Positions 26,191-36,819 of a DNA stretch of 64,000 bases are shown one piece after another; position 1 is the stretch's first letter; every line of letters starts with the position of its first letter. The DNA comes from an uncultured Lachnospiraceae bacterium. GTDB lineage: Bacteria > Bacillota > Clostridia > Lachnospirales > Lachnospiraceae. The stretch lies in contig CAMXQE010000011.1 in assembly GCA_947246015.1 (NCBI GenBank), positions 30,713-94,712 on the forward strand, written 5' to 3'. The position numbers and the translations under genes were made by a program. Below the pieces are notes generated by a model that made no database searches, was not told where the DNA came from, and worked only from the letters and a program-made list of their open reading frames with translations.

Positions 26191-27894
26191 TTACTTAGGC
26201 AGCACATAAGAACTTTTCAGGGATACAATTCTGTTAAATACAGGCGCTCCCGGTTTGGAATCCTTATAATCCACACAGAAATAACCCTGACGGACGAACT
26301 GGAAACTCTCATACGCCTTTGCTTCCGCTAAGGCAGGTTCCAGATAACATTCCTTTAACACAGTGAGCGAATCGGGATTCAGGTTCAGGGAACCATCCTC
26401 ATTATACACACCCTTTTCCTCATCTATGATATTTTCGTACAGCCTGACCTCCGCTTTCACCGCTTCGGCCGCCGGAACCCAGTGTATCGTCCCCTTTACT
26501 TTTCTTCCGGTAAATCCGGTACCGCATTTCGTCTCCGGGTCATAGGTACAGTGTACCTCTGTCACCCGGCCGTCCTCGTCCTTCACGCAGCCGGTACAGG
26601 TAACGAAATATGCATTCATCAGCCGCACCTCATTACCCGGATATAACCGGAAATACTTCTTCGGCGGCTCCTCCATGAAATCCTCCCTGTCGATATACAG
26701 TTCCCTTCCAAACGGCACTTCCCTCATCCCCATAGCCTCATTTTCCAAATTATTGGCCACGGTCAGCATCTCCGTTTTTCCTTCCGGATAATTGTCGATA
26801 ATCAGTTTCACCGGATCCAGTACCGCCATCATTCTGGGACGCTTCATTTTCAAATCTTCCCTGATACAGTATTCCAGCATCGCATAATCCACGGAGGAAT
26901 TGCTCTTGGATACGCCGCACAGTTCCACGAAAGACCGGATGGATTCCGGTGTAAAACCCCTTCTTCTGAGAGCGGCGATGGATACCAGACGGGGGTCATC
27001 CCAGCCGTCCACGGTTCCGTCCTCAACCAGTTTTTTAATATACCGTTTGCCCGTCACCACATTCGTTAAATACATTTTGGCAAATTCTATCTGCTTCGGC
27101 GGATGTGGATATTCCAGTTCCCTTACCACCCAGTCATACAGCGGTCTGTGGTCCTCAAACTCCAAAGTACAGATAGAATGCGTAATCCCTTCTATGGCAT
27201 CTTCGATGGGATGGGCAAAATCATACATCGGATAAATACACCATGCATCGCCCGTATTATGATGGGCCATATGAGCCACACGATAGATAATCGGGTCACG
27301 CATATTGATATTCGGGGATTTCATATCGATTTTGGCACGGAGCACCTTTTCACCGTCCCGATATACGCCGTTTTTCATATCCTCGAACAATTTCAGGTTT
27401 TCTTCCACACTCCTGTCCCTGTTGGGGTCGTCCTTTCCGGGTTCCGTTAAAGTTCCACGGTATTCCTTCATCTGTTCCGCCGTCAGGTCCGACACATATG
27501 CTTTCCCTTTTTGAATCAGTTTCACCGCACACTCGTACATCTGTCCGAAGTAATCGGAAGCAAAGAACAGCCTGTCCTCCCAATCCGCTCCAAGCCATGC
27601 AATATCTTCCTTAATGGATTCCACGAATTCCGTCTTCTCTTTCGTCGGATTCGTATCGTCGAAACGCATGTTGAATTTCCCGTTATACTGCTGCGCCAGC
27701 CCGTAATTCAGCAAAATACTCTTGGCATGTCCGATATGCAGATATCCGTTCGGTTCCGGCGGGAATCTGGTGTGGACCGTATCATATACTCCCTCCGCCA
27801 AATCCCTGTCAATAATCTGTTCGATAAAATTTCTGGAAACTACTTCCTTTTCTGTATCCTTAACTTCTGTTACGTCCGTCTTTTCCACTTCACT
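26191..27894 (-). CDS. glnS: Glutaminyl-tRNA synthetase
   Basis: About 567 residues; charges tRNA-Gln with glutamine. The HIGH-type motif is [17 protein letters not shown], followed by [12 protein letters not shown]; the KMSKS-equivalent region is [12 protein letters not shown]. The C-terminal half is the two-barrel anticodon-binding region. Many Firmicutes lack this enzyme and use GatCAB, so its presence is a lineage marker. The start is uncertain: the Met at 27894 fits the family length but has AGG too close, while the frame runs to an ATG at 27945 that is itself followed by GGAGGAGG. Confidence 0.92.
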   Translation of the reverse strand, partial: SEVEKTDVTEVKDTEKEVVSRNFIEQIIDRDLAEGVYDTVHTRFPPEPNGYLHIGHAKSILLNYGLAQQYNGKFNMRFDDTNPTKEKTEFVESIKEDIAWLGADWEDRLFFASDYFGQMYECAVKLIQKGKAYVSDLTAEQMKEYRGTLTEPGKDDPNRDRSVEENLKLFEDMKNGVYRDGEKVLRAKIDMKSPNINMRDPIIYRVAHMAHHNTGDAWCIYPMYDFAHPIEDAIEGITHSICTLEFEDHRPLYDWVVRELEYPHPPKQIEFAKMYLTNVVTGKRYIKKLVEDGTVDGWDDPRLVSIAALRRRGFTPESIRSFVELCGVSKSNSSVDYAMLEYCIREDLKMKRPRMMAVLDPVKLIIDNYPEGKTEMLTVANNLENEAMGMREVPFGRELYIDREDFMEEPPKKYFRLYPGNEVRLMNAYFVTCTGCVKDEDGRVTEVHCTYDPETKCGTGFTGRKVKGTIHWVPAAEAVKAEVRLYENIIDEEKGVYNEDGSLNLNPDSLTVLKECYLEPALAEAKAYESFQFVRQGYFCVDYKDSKPGAPVFNRIVSLKSSYVLPK

Positions 27895-28051
27895 CATCCT
27901 TATTCTACGCCTTGAAACGCCCTTCGTCCGGCTTACCTCCTCCATTGACTATTCAACGGTAAAAACACCAATTTATCCTATCTTAGCATAAAATAGGCAA
28001 ATAATAAAGAGATTTTATCACGATTTTATTATGATTTTATTACGGACAGAC

Positions 28052-28205
28052 AAAAAAACTAAATTCGTGACAGTCCGGCCGTCCATAACATTTCATTTAA
28101 GTGCATTGTCCGACGGCACTGCGCCCGCTGCATGACATACAGGCCGGAAACCATATAGTTCCCAGCCTGCACGTCTTAAGAATAAAAAACAAGAAAATCA
28201 AATCC
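28052..28205 (-). ncRNA. Candidate structured RNA upstream of glnS
   Basis: On the minus strand an extended -10 (TGCTATACT, TATACT at 28212-28217) is followed by a gene-free, GC-rich stretch. A stem CAGGCTGGGAA/TTTCCGGCCTG (28140-28169) pairs fully as minus-strand RNA using two G-U pairs, but has two mismatches on the plus strand, which favours minus-strand transcription. GTGCA/TGCAC and GCCGTC/GACGGC form further stems, and a short hairpin and T7 run end it near 28052. I do not recognise the family; a leader of glnS is also possible. Confidence 0.35.
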
Positions 28206-28281
28206 TTATTCAGTATAGCACAAATTTCCTATTTCTCCTGTCACCGTAAAAAATGCTTCCCTAACTGTCAAAAATATAACC

Positions 28282-28650
28282 TCATACATCTTTTTGCTGC
28301 ATATCTTTTTCCATAAGCCTGAAAAAGTATGTACAGCTTCTTAAAAATTCGGGCAGCGCCCGCACCTGCGCTGCGGAAAAACGACTGAACATCCCTACCG
28401 CTTCATCTGCATAAACCGCATTCGCTTTCACAAGGCTGTCGCACATCAGTTCATCCATGGAACAGTCCAGTACATTTGCAATATCCACCAGCTTCTCCAG
28501 ACTCACTTTCGTTTTTGCATTTTCGATGTTGCTGATATGCTGTGTGGATACCTCCGCTGCCTCCGCCAGCTTCGCCTGCGACATGCTGCCCCTCTTTCGC
28601 TGTTCACGGACTCTCTCCCCCAACTTCCCGTAATCTACCGACATATTCAT
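28282..28650 (-). CDS. XRE-family helix-turn-helix regulator
   Basis: About 122 residues. The HTH domain is LGERVREQRKRGSMSQAKLA, then EVSTQHISNIENAKTKVSLE. The Ser-Gln start of helix 2 and the QHISNIEN recognition helix are typical of the Cro/CI type. The C-terminal ~45 residues are helical. The start at 28650 has AAGGGTGAAGG upstream; the longer frame to 28686 lacks one. A stand-alone regulator of unknown target. Confidence 0.85.
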   Translation of the reverse strand: MNMSVDYGKLGERVREQRKRGSMSQAKLAEAAEVSTQHISNIENAKTKVSLEKLVDIANVLDCSMDELMCDSLVKANAVYADEAVGMFSRFSAAQVRALPEFLRSCTYFFRLMEKDMQQKDV

Positions 28651-28789
28651 CACCTTCACCCTTTTTACATTCCCACTCAGATTCATGGTTTCATTTTATC
28701 GAATCCGGAAAGAAAAGAAAATCAACTGCATAAATAGAGTATTTACACAGTTGATTTTATATCAAAAGATGACAGATTCACGATTCTGT

Positions 28790-30352
<1,563 letters not shown>

Positions 30353-30383
30353 TCAATCCGAATTTTTCATCACGGACCAGTCA

Positions 30384-30878
30384 TCAGTCCGTAAATACCT
30401 TCCTCGGTGCAATATTCTTAATCGCCTTAATCATTTCCTGATTCGGCTCCAAAACAATCCTTTCCCCGCTGTCATAATACATCACATACCTGGCTTCCGG
30501 CTGTTTCGCCTCGCCGGAACTGTAATCCACGGTCTTCACATTCCTGTTCTTAAAACTGTCCAAATGGTAGGAATTCATGGGCGCAAGAATTTCCATGCGG
30601 TTTAAATCATACTGTGCCGCCCTCTTCCTCTTCGTCTTCGCCATCACCTTGTCCACGGTGAGTTCCTTATCCAGATACAGATACTCATACTCCAGTTCCG
30701 CATTCATATATACAAAGTAAGCAATTACCGCCATCAACAGACCGACAATCAGCGCCGGTGCAAAAATGAAGCCCAAAAAGATGAACGCAACGGCCAGCAT
30801 AATCGTAAGCGCCCGAAGGAACCCCTTTACCGGATTCGATTTTTTCTTTACCAGACATTCCACATATGTTTCACTCAT
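30384..30878 (-). CDS. DUF6106 family membrane protein
   Basis: About 164 residues. After a short cytoplasmic N-terminus (SETYVECLVKKK) there are two adjacent hydrophobic helices (ALTIMLAVAFIFLGFIFAPA and LIVGLLMAVIAYFVYM), then a soluble C-terminal domain with DKELTVDKVMAKTKRKRAAQ. This matches the clostridial DUF6106 layout, of unknown function. The Met at 30878 is preferred over 30890 because AGGATGGG lies upstream. It precedes guaB with a palindrome between them. Confidence 0.7.
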   Translation of the reverse strand: MSETYVECLVKKKSNPVKGFLRALTIMLAVAFIFLGFIFAPALIVGLLMAVIAYFVYMNAELEYEYLYLDKELTVDKVMAKTKRKRAAQYDLNRMEILAPMNSYHLDSFKNRNVKTVDYSSGEAKQPEARYVMYYDSGERIVLEPNQEMIKAIKNIAPRKVFTD

Positions 30879-31115
30879 TCTATTACCCATCCTATCTGTA
30901 TTTATTGAACGCCGCTTCCCAAATGCGCTCTAATATTTATATGATATCATATTACAAAATGAGAAAAGATGCAAGAGCGGAATTGTTACTAAAAATTTTA
31001 TACTCTCTTCCCGTTCCTTTCATTGACACGCAGGCTTTTAAAAGTTATGATATTTTCATTCGGTACAAAAAGTCCGCGGCCCGGACTTGGAAAATTGGAA
31101 AAGAGGTAAAAAGCG

Positions 31116-31877
31116 ATGGCAATGCATGATGAAATACGGGAGCAGCAGAAAAAACTGCAGGGAAAGACTTTTAAGGAAAAACTGGGATACTTTTGGGATT
31201 ATTATAAAGTACATACCATTGTCGCCCTCATTGTTCTTATTTTGGGCGGCGCGCTGATACGGGATATCGTCACCTCCAAGGAGGAAGCTTTCTCGGCAAC
31301 CCTGTTAAATGCCTACGGCAGTGAAAGACAGAGCATCTTTGAAGATGACTTTGCCGGATATGCGGGGATTGATACGGAAACTTACAGCTGCTATATCGAT
31401 ACCACTTCCACGCTGAATTATAAAATGACCTCCGAAGTCGACCTGGCAATCTTCCAGCGTCTTGTAGCCATGGCGCAGACCGGCGGTCTGGATGTGGTGA
31501 CGGGCGACCTGATGCCTTTTACCCATATTGCGGGCACCGGCATGTTCCTTGACCTTCGGGATGTTTTGACCGATGAAGAATATGCCCGTTATGAGCCTTA
31601 TTTTTATTATATTGACGGTGTCTTATTAGAAGATGATGACGAGGATGTCACTTATGACTCCGATGGTTCCACCGACTTCATCGATACCAGCATTGACCAT
31701 ACAGACCCCTCTTCCATGGAAAAACCGATTCCGGTCGGAATCTATCTGCCCGATAGTGCGAAGCTGGAAGAATACGGCTGCTACACGCTCAGCGGGGAAA
31801 CGCCGATATTCGGATTTATCTTTTCTTCTGCCAGATTAGAGACTGCGAAGCAGTTCCTGCAATATTTAACGGAATAA
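31116..31877 (+). CDS. Single-pass membrane protein of unknown function
   Basis: A 253-residue protein. The basic N-terminus (EQQKKLQGKTFKEKLGYFWD) precedes one helix (TIVALIVLILGGALIRDIV) at about 34-52. The remaining extracytoplasmic part is acidic and shows GGLDVVTGDLMPFTHIAGTG and FLDLRDVLTDEEYARYEPYF, reminiscent of a solute-binding-protein fold. Proteins of this plan are common in Lachnospiraceae. GAGG precedes the ATG and a strong terminator follows, so it forms its own transcript, divergent from DUF6106. Confidence 0.65.
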   Translation: MAMHDEIREQQKKLQGKTFKEKLGYFWDYYKVHTIVALIVLILGGALIRDIVTSKEEAFSATLLNAYGSERQSIFEDDFAGYAGIDTETYSCYIDTTSTLNYKMTSEVDLAIFQRLVAMAQTGGLDVVTGDLMPFTHIAGTGMFLDLRDVLTDEEYARYEPYFYYIDGVLLEDDDEDVTYDSDGSTDFIDTSIDHTDPSSMEKPIPVGIYLPDSAKLEEYGCYTLSGETPIFGFIFSSARLETAKQFLQYLTE

Positions 31878-31893
31878 AAATGTGCATCAAAAA

Positions 31894-31924
31894 CCGGGCC
31901 CCAACCGCAGGCCCGGCTTTTTTG
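31894..31924 (+). terminator. Rho-independent terminator
   Basis: CCGGGCC and GGCCCGG arms with a 9-nt loop, then CTTTTTTT. It separates this gene from the convergent lysC. Confidence 0.85.
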
Positions 31925-31930
31925 ACCACC

Positions 31931-33250
31931 TTATAGCTGTACTTCCACAAATATCTCATAAATAGCTCTGATTGCATTCTCAAAATCGGAATTGGAAACA
32001 CCGATGATGATATTCAATTCGCTGGAACCCTGGTCAATCATCCTGACATTCACATTTCTGTGCGCCAAAGAGGAGAAAATCCTTCCCGCCGTTCCCCTCG
32101 TGGACTTCATGCCCCGCCCTACGACTGCAATGAGCGCCAGGTCCGACTCGATTTCAATGGTATCCGGGTCCGCAAGCCTGTGGATGGCCGCCGCCACCTT
32201 CTGCTCTTTATCCATGAATTCGTCCTGATGCACGAATACGGTCATCGTATCGATGCCGGAAGGCACATGCTCAAAAGAAATACCGTAGTCTTCAAATGCC
32301 TGAAGCACTTTCCTGCCGAAGCCGATTTCGGAATTCATCTTATCTTTTTCGATATTCACCGAACAGAAACCTTTCTTTCCCGCGATACCCGTAATGACAT
32401 ATTTGGATTTCTGACAGGTGCTTTCCACAATCCATGTGCCTTCATCCGCCGGCGCATTGGTATTCCGAATGTTAATCGGTATCCCTTCCCGCCGGACAGG
32501 GAAAATCGCATCTTCATGAAACACGGTAAATCCCATATAGGAAAGCTCTCTCAGTTCCCGGTAAGTAATCGTCTCTATGACCGGAGAATTCTCGATAATG
32601 CGCGGGTCAACCACTAACAATCCCGATACATCCGTCCAGTTTTCATACACATCCGCTTTTACGGCCCTTGCCACGATAGAACCGGTGATATCGGAACCGC
32701 CTCTGGAAAAGGTCTTTATCTTTCCGTCCTCATATGCACCGTAAAATCCGGGGATGACCGCCTTTTCCACTTTTCCCAGCCTTTGGGAAAGAATCCCGTT
32801 CGTCTTTTCCGCCGCAAATTCCCCGTTCTCCTCAAAGACAATTACCGCAGCCGCATCGATAAATTCAAAGCCGAGATAATTTGCCATAATAATACCGTTC
32901 AGATATTCCCCTCTGGAAGCCGCATAATCCTCTCCCGCTCCGGCCTTGAAATTCTTTTCAATCGTTTTGAACTCCTCATCCAGCGAAAGTTCCAGTTTCA
33001 GCCCTGAAATAATCTCCTGATAGCGTGCCTTAATAGCCTTTAAATCGGCTTTAAAATCTTCTCCGGCCGCCGCCTTGTCATAGCAGGCATAGAGCATATC
33101 CGTCACTTTAGTATCCTTGCTGTCGCGTTTGCCCGGCGCCGAAGGGACTACATATCTCCTTTCCGTATCCCTGCGGATGATTTCTCCCACTTTCTTAAAC
33201 TGTTCGGCACTGGCAAGGGAACTGCCACCGAATTTCACTACTTTCTTCAT
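31931..33250 (-). CDS. lysC: Aspartate kinase
   Basis: A 439-residue monofunctional aspartokinase, the entry step to lysine, threonine and methionine. N-terminal VVKFGGSSLASAEQFKKVG is the kinase motif, with TFSRGGSDITGSIVARAVKA in the middle. Two C-terminal ACT domains (about 300-439; VMLALVAVVGRG-like segment LALIAVVGRGMKSTRGTAGR) should give feedback inhibition. Its RBS (GGAGGAG) lies inside the last codons of the ApgM-like gene one base upstream, so the two are tightly coupled. Last gene of the operon. Confidence 0.95.
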   Translation of the reverse strand: MKKVVKFGGSSLASAEQFKKVGEIIRRDTERRYVVPSAPGKRDSKDTKVTDMLYACYDKAAAGEDFKADLKAIKARYQEIISGLKLELSLDEEFKTIEKNFKAGAGEDYAASRGEYLNGIIMANYLGFEFIDAAAVIVFEENGEFAAEKTNGILSQRLGKVEKAVIPGFYGAYEDGKIKTFSRGGSDITGSIVARAVKADVYENWTDVSGLLVVDPRIIENSPVIETITYRELRELSYMGFTVFHEDAIFPVRREGIPINIRNTNAPADEGTWIVESTCQKSKYVITGIAGKKGFCSVNIEKDKMNSEIGFGRKVLQAFEDYGISFEHVPSGIDTMTVFVHQDEFMDKEQKVAAAIHRLADPDTIEIESDLALIAVVGRGMKSTRGTAGRIFSSLAHRNVNVRMIDQGSSELNIIIGVSNSDFENAIRAIYEIFVEVQL

Positions 33251-33251
33251 G

Positions 33252-34460
33252 TTAATTCTCCTCCTGGAACAAATGCTCTATTATCTTATGCCCCTCGGCA
33301 ATATAATTGCCGCTTTCACGGCCCGCTTCTTCATTATAATCCCATGTCTCAGATAAAGGCGCCGTACTGTCATACAGCATATAAGGAACGCTGTCAGCGG
33401 TATGGGTGCGCACACGGATGGGTGTCGGATGGTCAGGCAGCACAAGCAGGCGGTAATCCACGTTTTCCGCATCCAGCCGTTCGGTCAAAGGCTTCAGAAC
33501 GCGGCTGTCCAGATATTCGATTGCCTGTACTTTCTTCTCCACACTGCCCTGATGCCCCATTTCATCCGGAGCTTCTATATGGATATAGGCAAAATCATAA
33601 CCGTCTTCCAACACCGCTTTTAACGCCGACTCCGTCTTGCCCTCATAATTGGTATGGAGCCCGCCGTTGGCGCCTTCCACAAGGCTGACGCCCATTCCTG
33701 CGCCTACAGCGATTCCTTTCAGCAAATCCACCGCCGAAACCATCATACCTTTTTTTCCTGTTTTTTCTTCAAAGGAAGTAAGTCCCGGTCTGGTTCCGGC
33801 TCCCCAGAACCAACAGCAGTTAGCGGGATTCAGTCCCTGCTTCTTCCGTTCCACGTTAACGGGGTGGTTCACGAGAATCTCATAGCTTCTCTCCATCATC
33901 CGGCGCAGGTTTGCATCTTCCGGAAGGTACTGCCCGATTTTCTGCGTCAGTACATCATGCGGCTGCGCCAGTTCCACTACCTGCCCTTTATCCCAAATCA
34001 GACAATGTCTGTAACTGGTTCCTACGTAAAATTTATATGTATCCGTTTCCAGTTCCTTTCTTACCGCTTCCAACAGAACCGCGCAGTCCTCTGTGCTGAT
34101 TTCACCGGAACTATGGTCGATGATGGTCTGTTCCTCAAAAGGTACATCCTCCTCGGAAATCGTCACGATATTACAGCGCAGGGCAATATCCGTCTCCTTC
34201 ATCGGCACCCCGATACTGAGCGCTTCCAGCGGGGAGCGCCCCGAATAATAAATCTTCGGGTCATAGCCCAGCACCGAAAGATTAGCCGTATCGGAGCCCG
34301 GCTTCATTCCCTCCGGTATAGTATGCACCATCCCGATTTCCGACTTTTTGCTCAAAGCATCCATCACCGGCGTGCCGGCATATGCGAGAGGCGTCTGATT
34401 TCCCAGCGTCTCGATGGGTTCGTCCGCCATGCCGTCACCCAGTACAATTATATATTTCAT
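33252..34460 (-). CDS. ApgM-like phosphomutase, probable homoserine kinase
   Basis: About 402 residues of the alkaline-phosphatase superfamily, ApgM branch. Motifs are YIIVLGDGMADEPIETLGNQ with the metal Asp, GMKPGSDTANLSVLGYDP with the nucleophile Ser, HIEAPDEMGHQGSVEKK and LVLPDHPTPIRVRTHTADSV. True ApgM enzymes interconvert phosphoglycerates, but homologues inside threonine operons act as, or are annotated as, homoserine kinase. Here it sits between hom and lysC with no thrB in view, so the homoserine kinase role is the better inference. GAGG precedes the Met at 34460. Confidence 0.85.
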   Translation of the reverse strand: MKYIIVLGDGMADEPIETLGNQTPLAYAGTPVMDALSKKSEIGMVHTIPEGMKPGSDTANLSVLGYDPKIYYSGRSPLEALSIGVPMKETDIALRCNIVTISEEDVPFEEQTIIDHSSGEISTEDCAVLLEAVRKELETDTYKFYVGTSYRHCLIWDKGQVVELAQPHDVLTQKIGQYLPEDANLRRMMERSYEILVNHPVNVERKKQGLNPANCCWFWGAGTRPGLTSFEEKTGKKGMMVSAVDLLKGIAVGAGMGVSLVEGANGGLHTNYEGKTESALKAVLEDGYDFAYIHIEAPDEMGHQGSVEKKVQAIEYLDSRVLKPLTERLDAENVDYRLLVLPDHPTPIRVRTHTADSVPYMLYDSTAPLSETWDYNEEAGRESGNYIAEGHKIIEHLFQEEN

Positions 34461-34591
34461 AATCTTCCTCACTTCTATCCTATTATTACCTGTATTATTT
34501 CCATTCAGACCGCCTGCACCGCGCAGACAGCACCCGGACCCTTTAGAATGCTTCAGAACTCTCCAGAATTTTTAAAAAGCAGCTTTCCGCT

Positions 34592-35800
34592 TTATCCCTC
34601 CAGACGTATCCGGTTCAGCACGCATCCTAACTGCTCCGCTTTCTCCGCAAATTCCTTTTCGCTCATTTCCTCCGTAATGAATGCATATTCCCCCTTGACA
34701 TCCGCTACGACCACTCTCATCATGCCAAAGATGTCCACTGCTTTCCTCTCTGCTTCCGCTTTTGTACGGACGAAAAACCTGTGCCTGATATCATCTACCG
34801 GGGTCTGTTTCACATCCTCATCATCCCAGAAACACATAATCGTCTTTCCGATATGTCTTGCACAGTCAACCACATCGGAAACTACCGCACTCGCCGTAGG
34901 CAGCTTACCGGCACCGCGCCCGTAATACATGGAATCCCCCAGCATATTGCCATGGACGAATACCGCGTTAAACACACCGTTCACGCCGTGCAGCGGATGA
35001 CTTACGGGAATCATGAACGGAGCCACCATAGCATAGAAACTGCCGTCTTCGGCCTCCCGGCTCATCGCCAGCAGCTTGATGGAGCGTCCCAGCGCCTTTG
35101 CATATACGAAATCAGCAGCCGTAATCTTCGTAATTCCTTCGGTATAGATATCTTCATACTTTACATTTTTCCCTGTCATCAGGGAAGAAAGAATCGCTAT
35201 TTTGCGGCAGGCATCGTAACCTTCCACATCCGCTTCCGGATTGCGCTCTGCATATCCTTTTTCCTGCGCCTCTTTTAATACTTCTTCAAAATCCACTCCC
35301 TCCGCTGCCATCTTGGAGAGGATATAATTGGTAGTCCCGTTCAGGATGCCTGTTACCGCATCGATTTTCTCCGCCGTCAACGAATAGTTAATCGGACGGA
35401 TAATCGGTATTCCGCCGCCTACGCTGGCCTCAAACAGATAATTGCATTTATTTTCCCTTGCAAGACGCAGGAGTTCCGGCCCGTGGTTCGCCACCAGTTC
35501 CTTGTTGGAAGTACATACACTCTTGCCTTTTAACAGCGCCTGTTTGGAAAAGTCATACGCAGGCCTGATACCTCCCATCGTTTCACAGATGATTGCCACC
35601 TCCGGGTCATCCAGAATGACATTCACATCATGCACCACTTTGGATTCGTAAGGGTCTCCGGGAAAATCCCTTAAATCAAGGATGTATTTCACATTCAGTT
35701 CTTCCCCCGACTTCTTGTTGATTTCCGCTTTATTCTTTTCAATTACTTCCACTACACCGCTGCCTACGGTACCGTACCCTAATACTGCTACATTTATCAT
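34592..35800 (-). CDS. hom: Homoserine dehydrogenase
   Basis: A 402-residue enzyme that reduces aspartate semialdehyde to homoserine. The NAD(P) motif VAVLGYGTVGSGVVEVI starts the protein. The catalytic region has LFEASVGGGIPIIRPINYSL, GILNGTTNYILSKM, and EADVEGYDACRKIAILSSLM. A C-terminal ACT domain (about 320-402) provides regulation by threonine in relatives. It follows the ACT protein by 26 bp, and GGAGGAG precedes the ATG. Confidence 0.96.
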   Translation of the reverse strand: MINVAVLGYGTVGSGVVEVIEKNKAEINKKSGEELNVKYILDLRDFPGDPYESKVVHDVNVILDDPEVAIICETMGGIRPAYDFSKQALLKGKSVCTSNKELVANHGPELLRLARENKCNYLFEASVGGGIPIIRPINYSLTAEKIDAVTGILNGTTNYILSKMAAEGVDFEEVLKEAQEKGYAERNPEADVEGYDACRKIAILSSLMTGKNVKYEDIYTEGITKITAADFVYAKALGRSIKLLAMSREAEDGSFYAMVAPFMIPVSHPLHGVNGVFNAVFVHGNMLGDSMYYGRGAGKLPTASAVVSDVVDCARHIGKTIMCFWDDEDVKQTPVDDIRHRFFVRTKAEAERKAVDIFGMMRVVVADVKGEYAFITEEMSEKEFAEKAEQLGCVLNRIRLEG

Positions 35801-35826
35801 TTTGCTCCTCCATTCCTCTGCATTCC

Positions 35827-36270
35827 TTATTCTTTTGCCAGCACCTTTACATCATGCACACCCCGGTGCGCTTCCAGAGTTTCCAACATCTGTGACACAT
35901 CTCCCGTGGCAGGAAGCACCTGCACACTGATGCTCAGGGATGCCACACCGTTTATCGGAATACTCTGGTGAATCGTAAGTATGTTGGCATTAAAATCAGC
36001 GATTACTTTCAGCACATCCGACAGCACCCCCGGCTCATCCTCCATCTGGAGCGTGAGGGTTATCGTGGTTCCCTGCGCATTGTCATGGAACTGGAAAATA
36101 TCATCCTTGTACTTATAAAAAGAACTGCGGCTGATACCCACCTGCTCCGTCGCCTCATGCACACTGGCCACCCTGCCGGTCTCCAGCAGGCGTTTTGCTT
36201 CCAACACCTTTAGGAGTATCTCCGGTATCGCTTTTTTCTTCACTACAAAATAACTGCCTGTCGTGCCCAT
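35827..36270 (-). CDS. ACT-domain protein, PheB/UPF0735 type
   Basis: A 147-residue protein. Residues 15-60 form a helix-turn-helix-like region (RVASVHEATEQVGISRSSFY) and residues 70-147 an ACT domain (LTLQMEDEPGVLSDVLKVIA). This is the layout of the PheB-annotated UPF0735 family. Leading the hom-lysC operon, it probably senses an amino acid and controls flux or expression; no target is proved. The RBS is weak. Confidence 0.85.
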   Translation of the reverse strand: MGTTGSYFVVKKKAIPEILLKVLEAKRLLETGRVASVHEATEQVGISRSSFYKYKDDIFQFHDNAQGTTITLTLQMEDEPGVLSDVLKVIADFNANILTIHQSIPINGVASLSISVQVLPATGDVSQMLETLEAHRGVHDVKVLAKE

Positions 36271-36316
36271 GCAAACACCTGTGCTTCTTCTTTCTTTTAA
36301 AATTTCCTTTCAGGTT

Positions 36317-36771
36317 TTTATTCCCGCGAGCAATGAGTCAAAATCATGCTTGCATGACTTTGACTTTGAACCTTCCCGAAATGGATGAAAGATGTCCGTG
36401 TGTTAAATACAGCCGTGCGCGTCAGTCTTTCATTCGCGGACAACTGTTTGTCACCGAGAGATATTGTAGCATAATACATGACACATAGCAACCAAAAATA
36501 TAAAAAAATATTACAGTCAGGCAACAGTTCCGCCCAAAGAACGCCTGAACGGAACCGCAGTCAGAAGAAATTTTCCTGCGCACCCCCGTGCATCAAAAAA
36601 GGCGTATGGAGCAAAACCACACACCTTTTTTGCGCCCATAAAAGTCAACATCCACACGGGAATCAAATACCCCTCTGCAGAGCGCAAACACATCTTCGAT
36701 GTGTTGGTATTTGACCCTCACGGCAGTCGCCAAATGTTGCAGACACCTGGCTCGTTGCCCGCGGGAATAAA
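36317..36771. mobile_element. Gene-free segment bounded by inverted repeats (MITE-like?)
   Basis: The left end TTTATTCCCGCGAGCAATGA (36317-36336) is the complement of the right end TCGTTGCCCGCGGGAATAAA (36752-36771) at about 18 of 20 positions. Inside are a hairpin of 14-nt arms with a 2-nt loop (36336-36365), a wobble stem with A6/T6 ends (36595-36631) and a nested stem CAAATACC...AACACATC/GATGTGTT...GGTATTTG (36664-36714). No gene is seen in the 36271-36819 gap. Target duplications were not found. Confidence 0.4.
36595..36631. terminator. Probable bidirectional terminator
   Basis: AAAAAAGGCGTATGG pairs with CCACACACCTTTTTT with G-T wobbles and a 7-nt loop; poly-A and poly-T flanks permit termination in either direction. 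It lies 189 bp after fucO. Confidence 0.55.
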
Positions 36772-36819
36772 TGAGCGGAAATATTACGGCCGCTGCCGCA
36801 TACTGTTTCATCCGGTTCT

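Noticed and set aside
33654..34925. 423-codon plus-strand frame over ApgM-like and hom genes
   Set aside because: It spans two real genes on the other strand and the gap between them.
36271..36819. T-box or lysine/threonine riboswitch before the hom operon
   Set aside because: No T-box consensus (AGGGTGG-ACCGCG type) or riboswitch core was found; the hairpins belong to the repeat-bounded segment.
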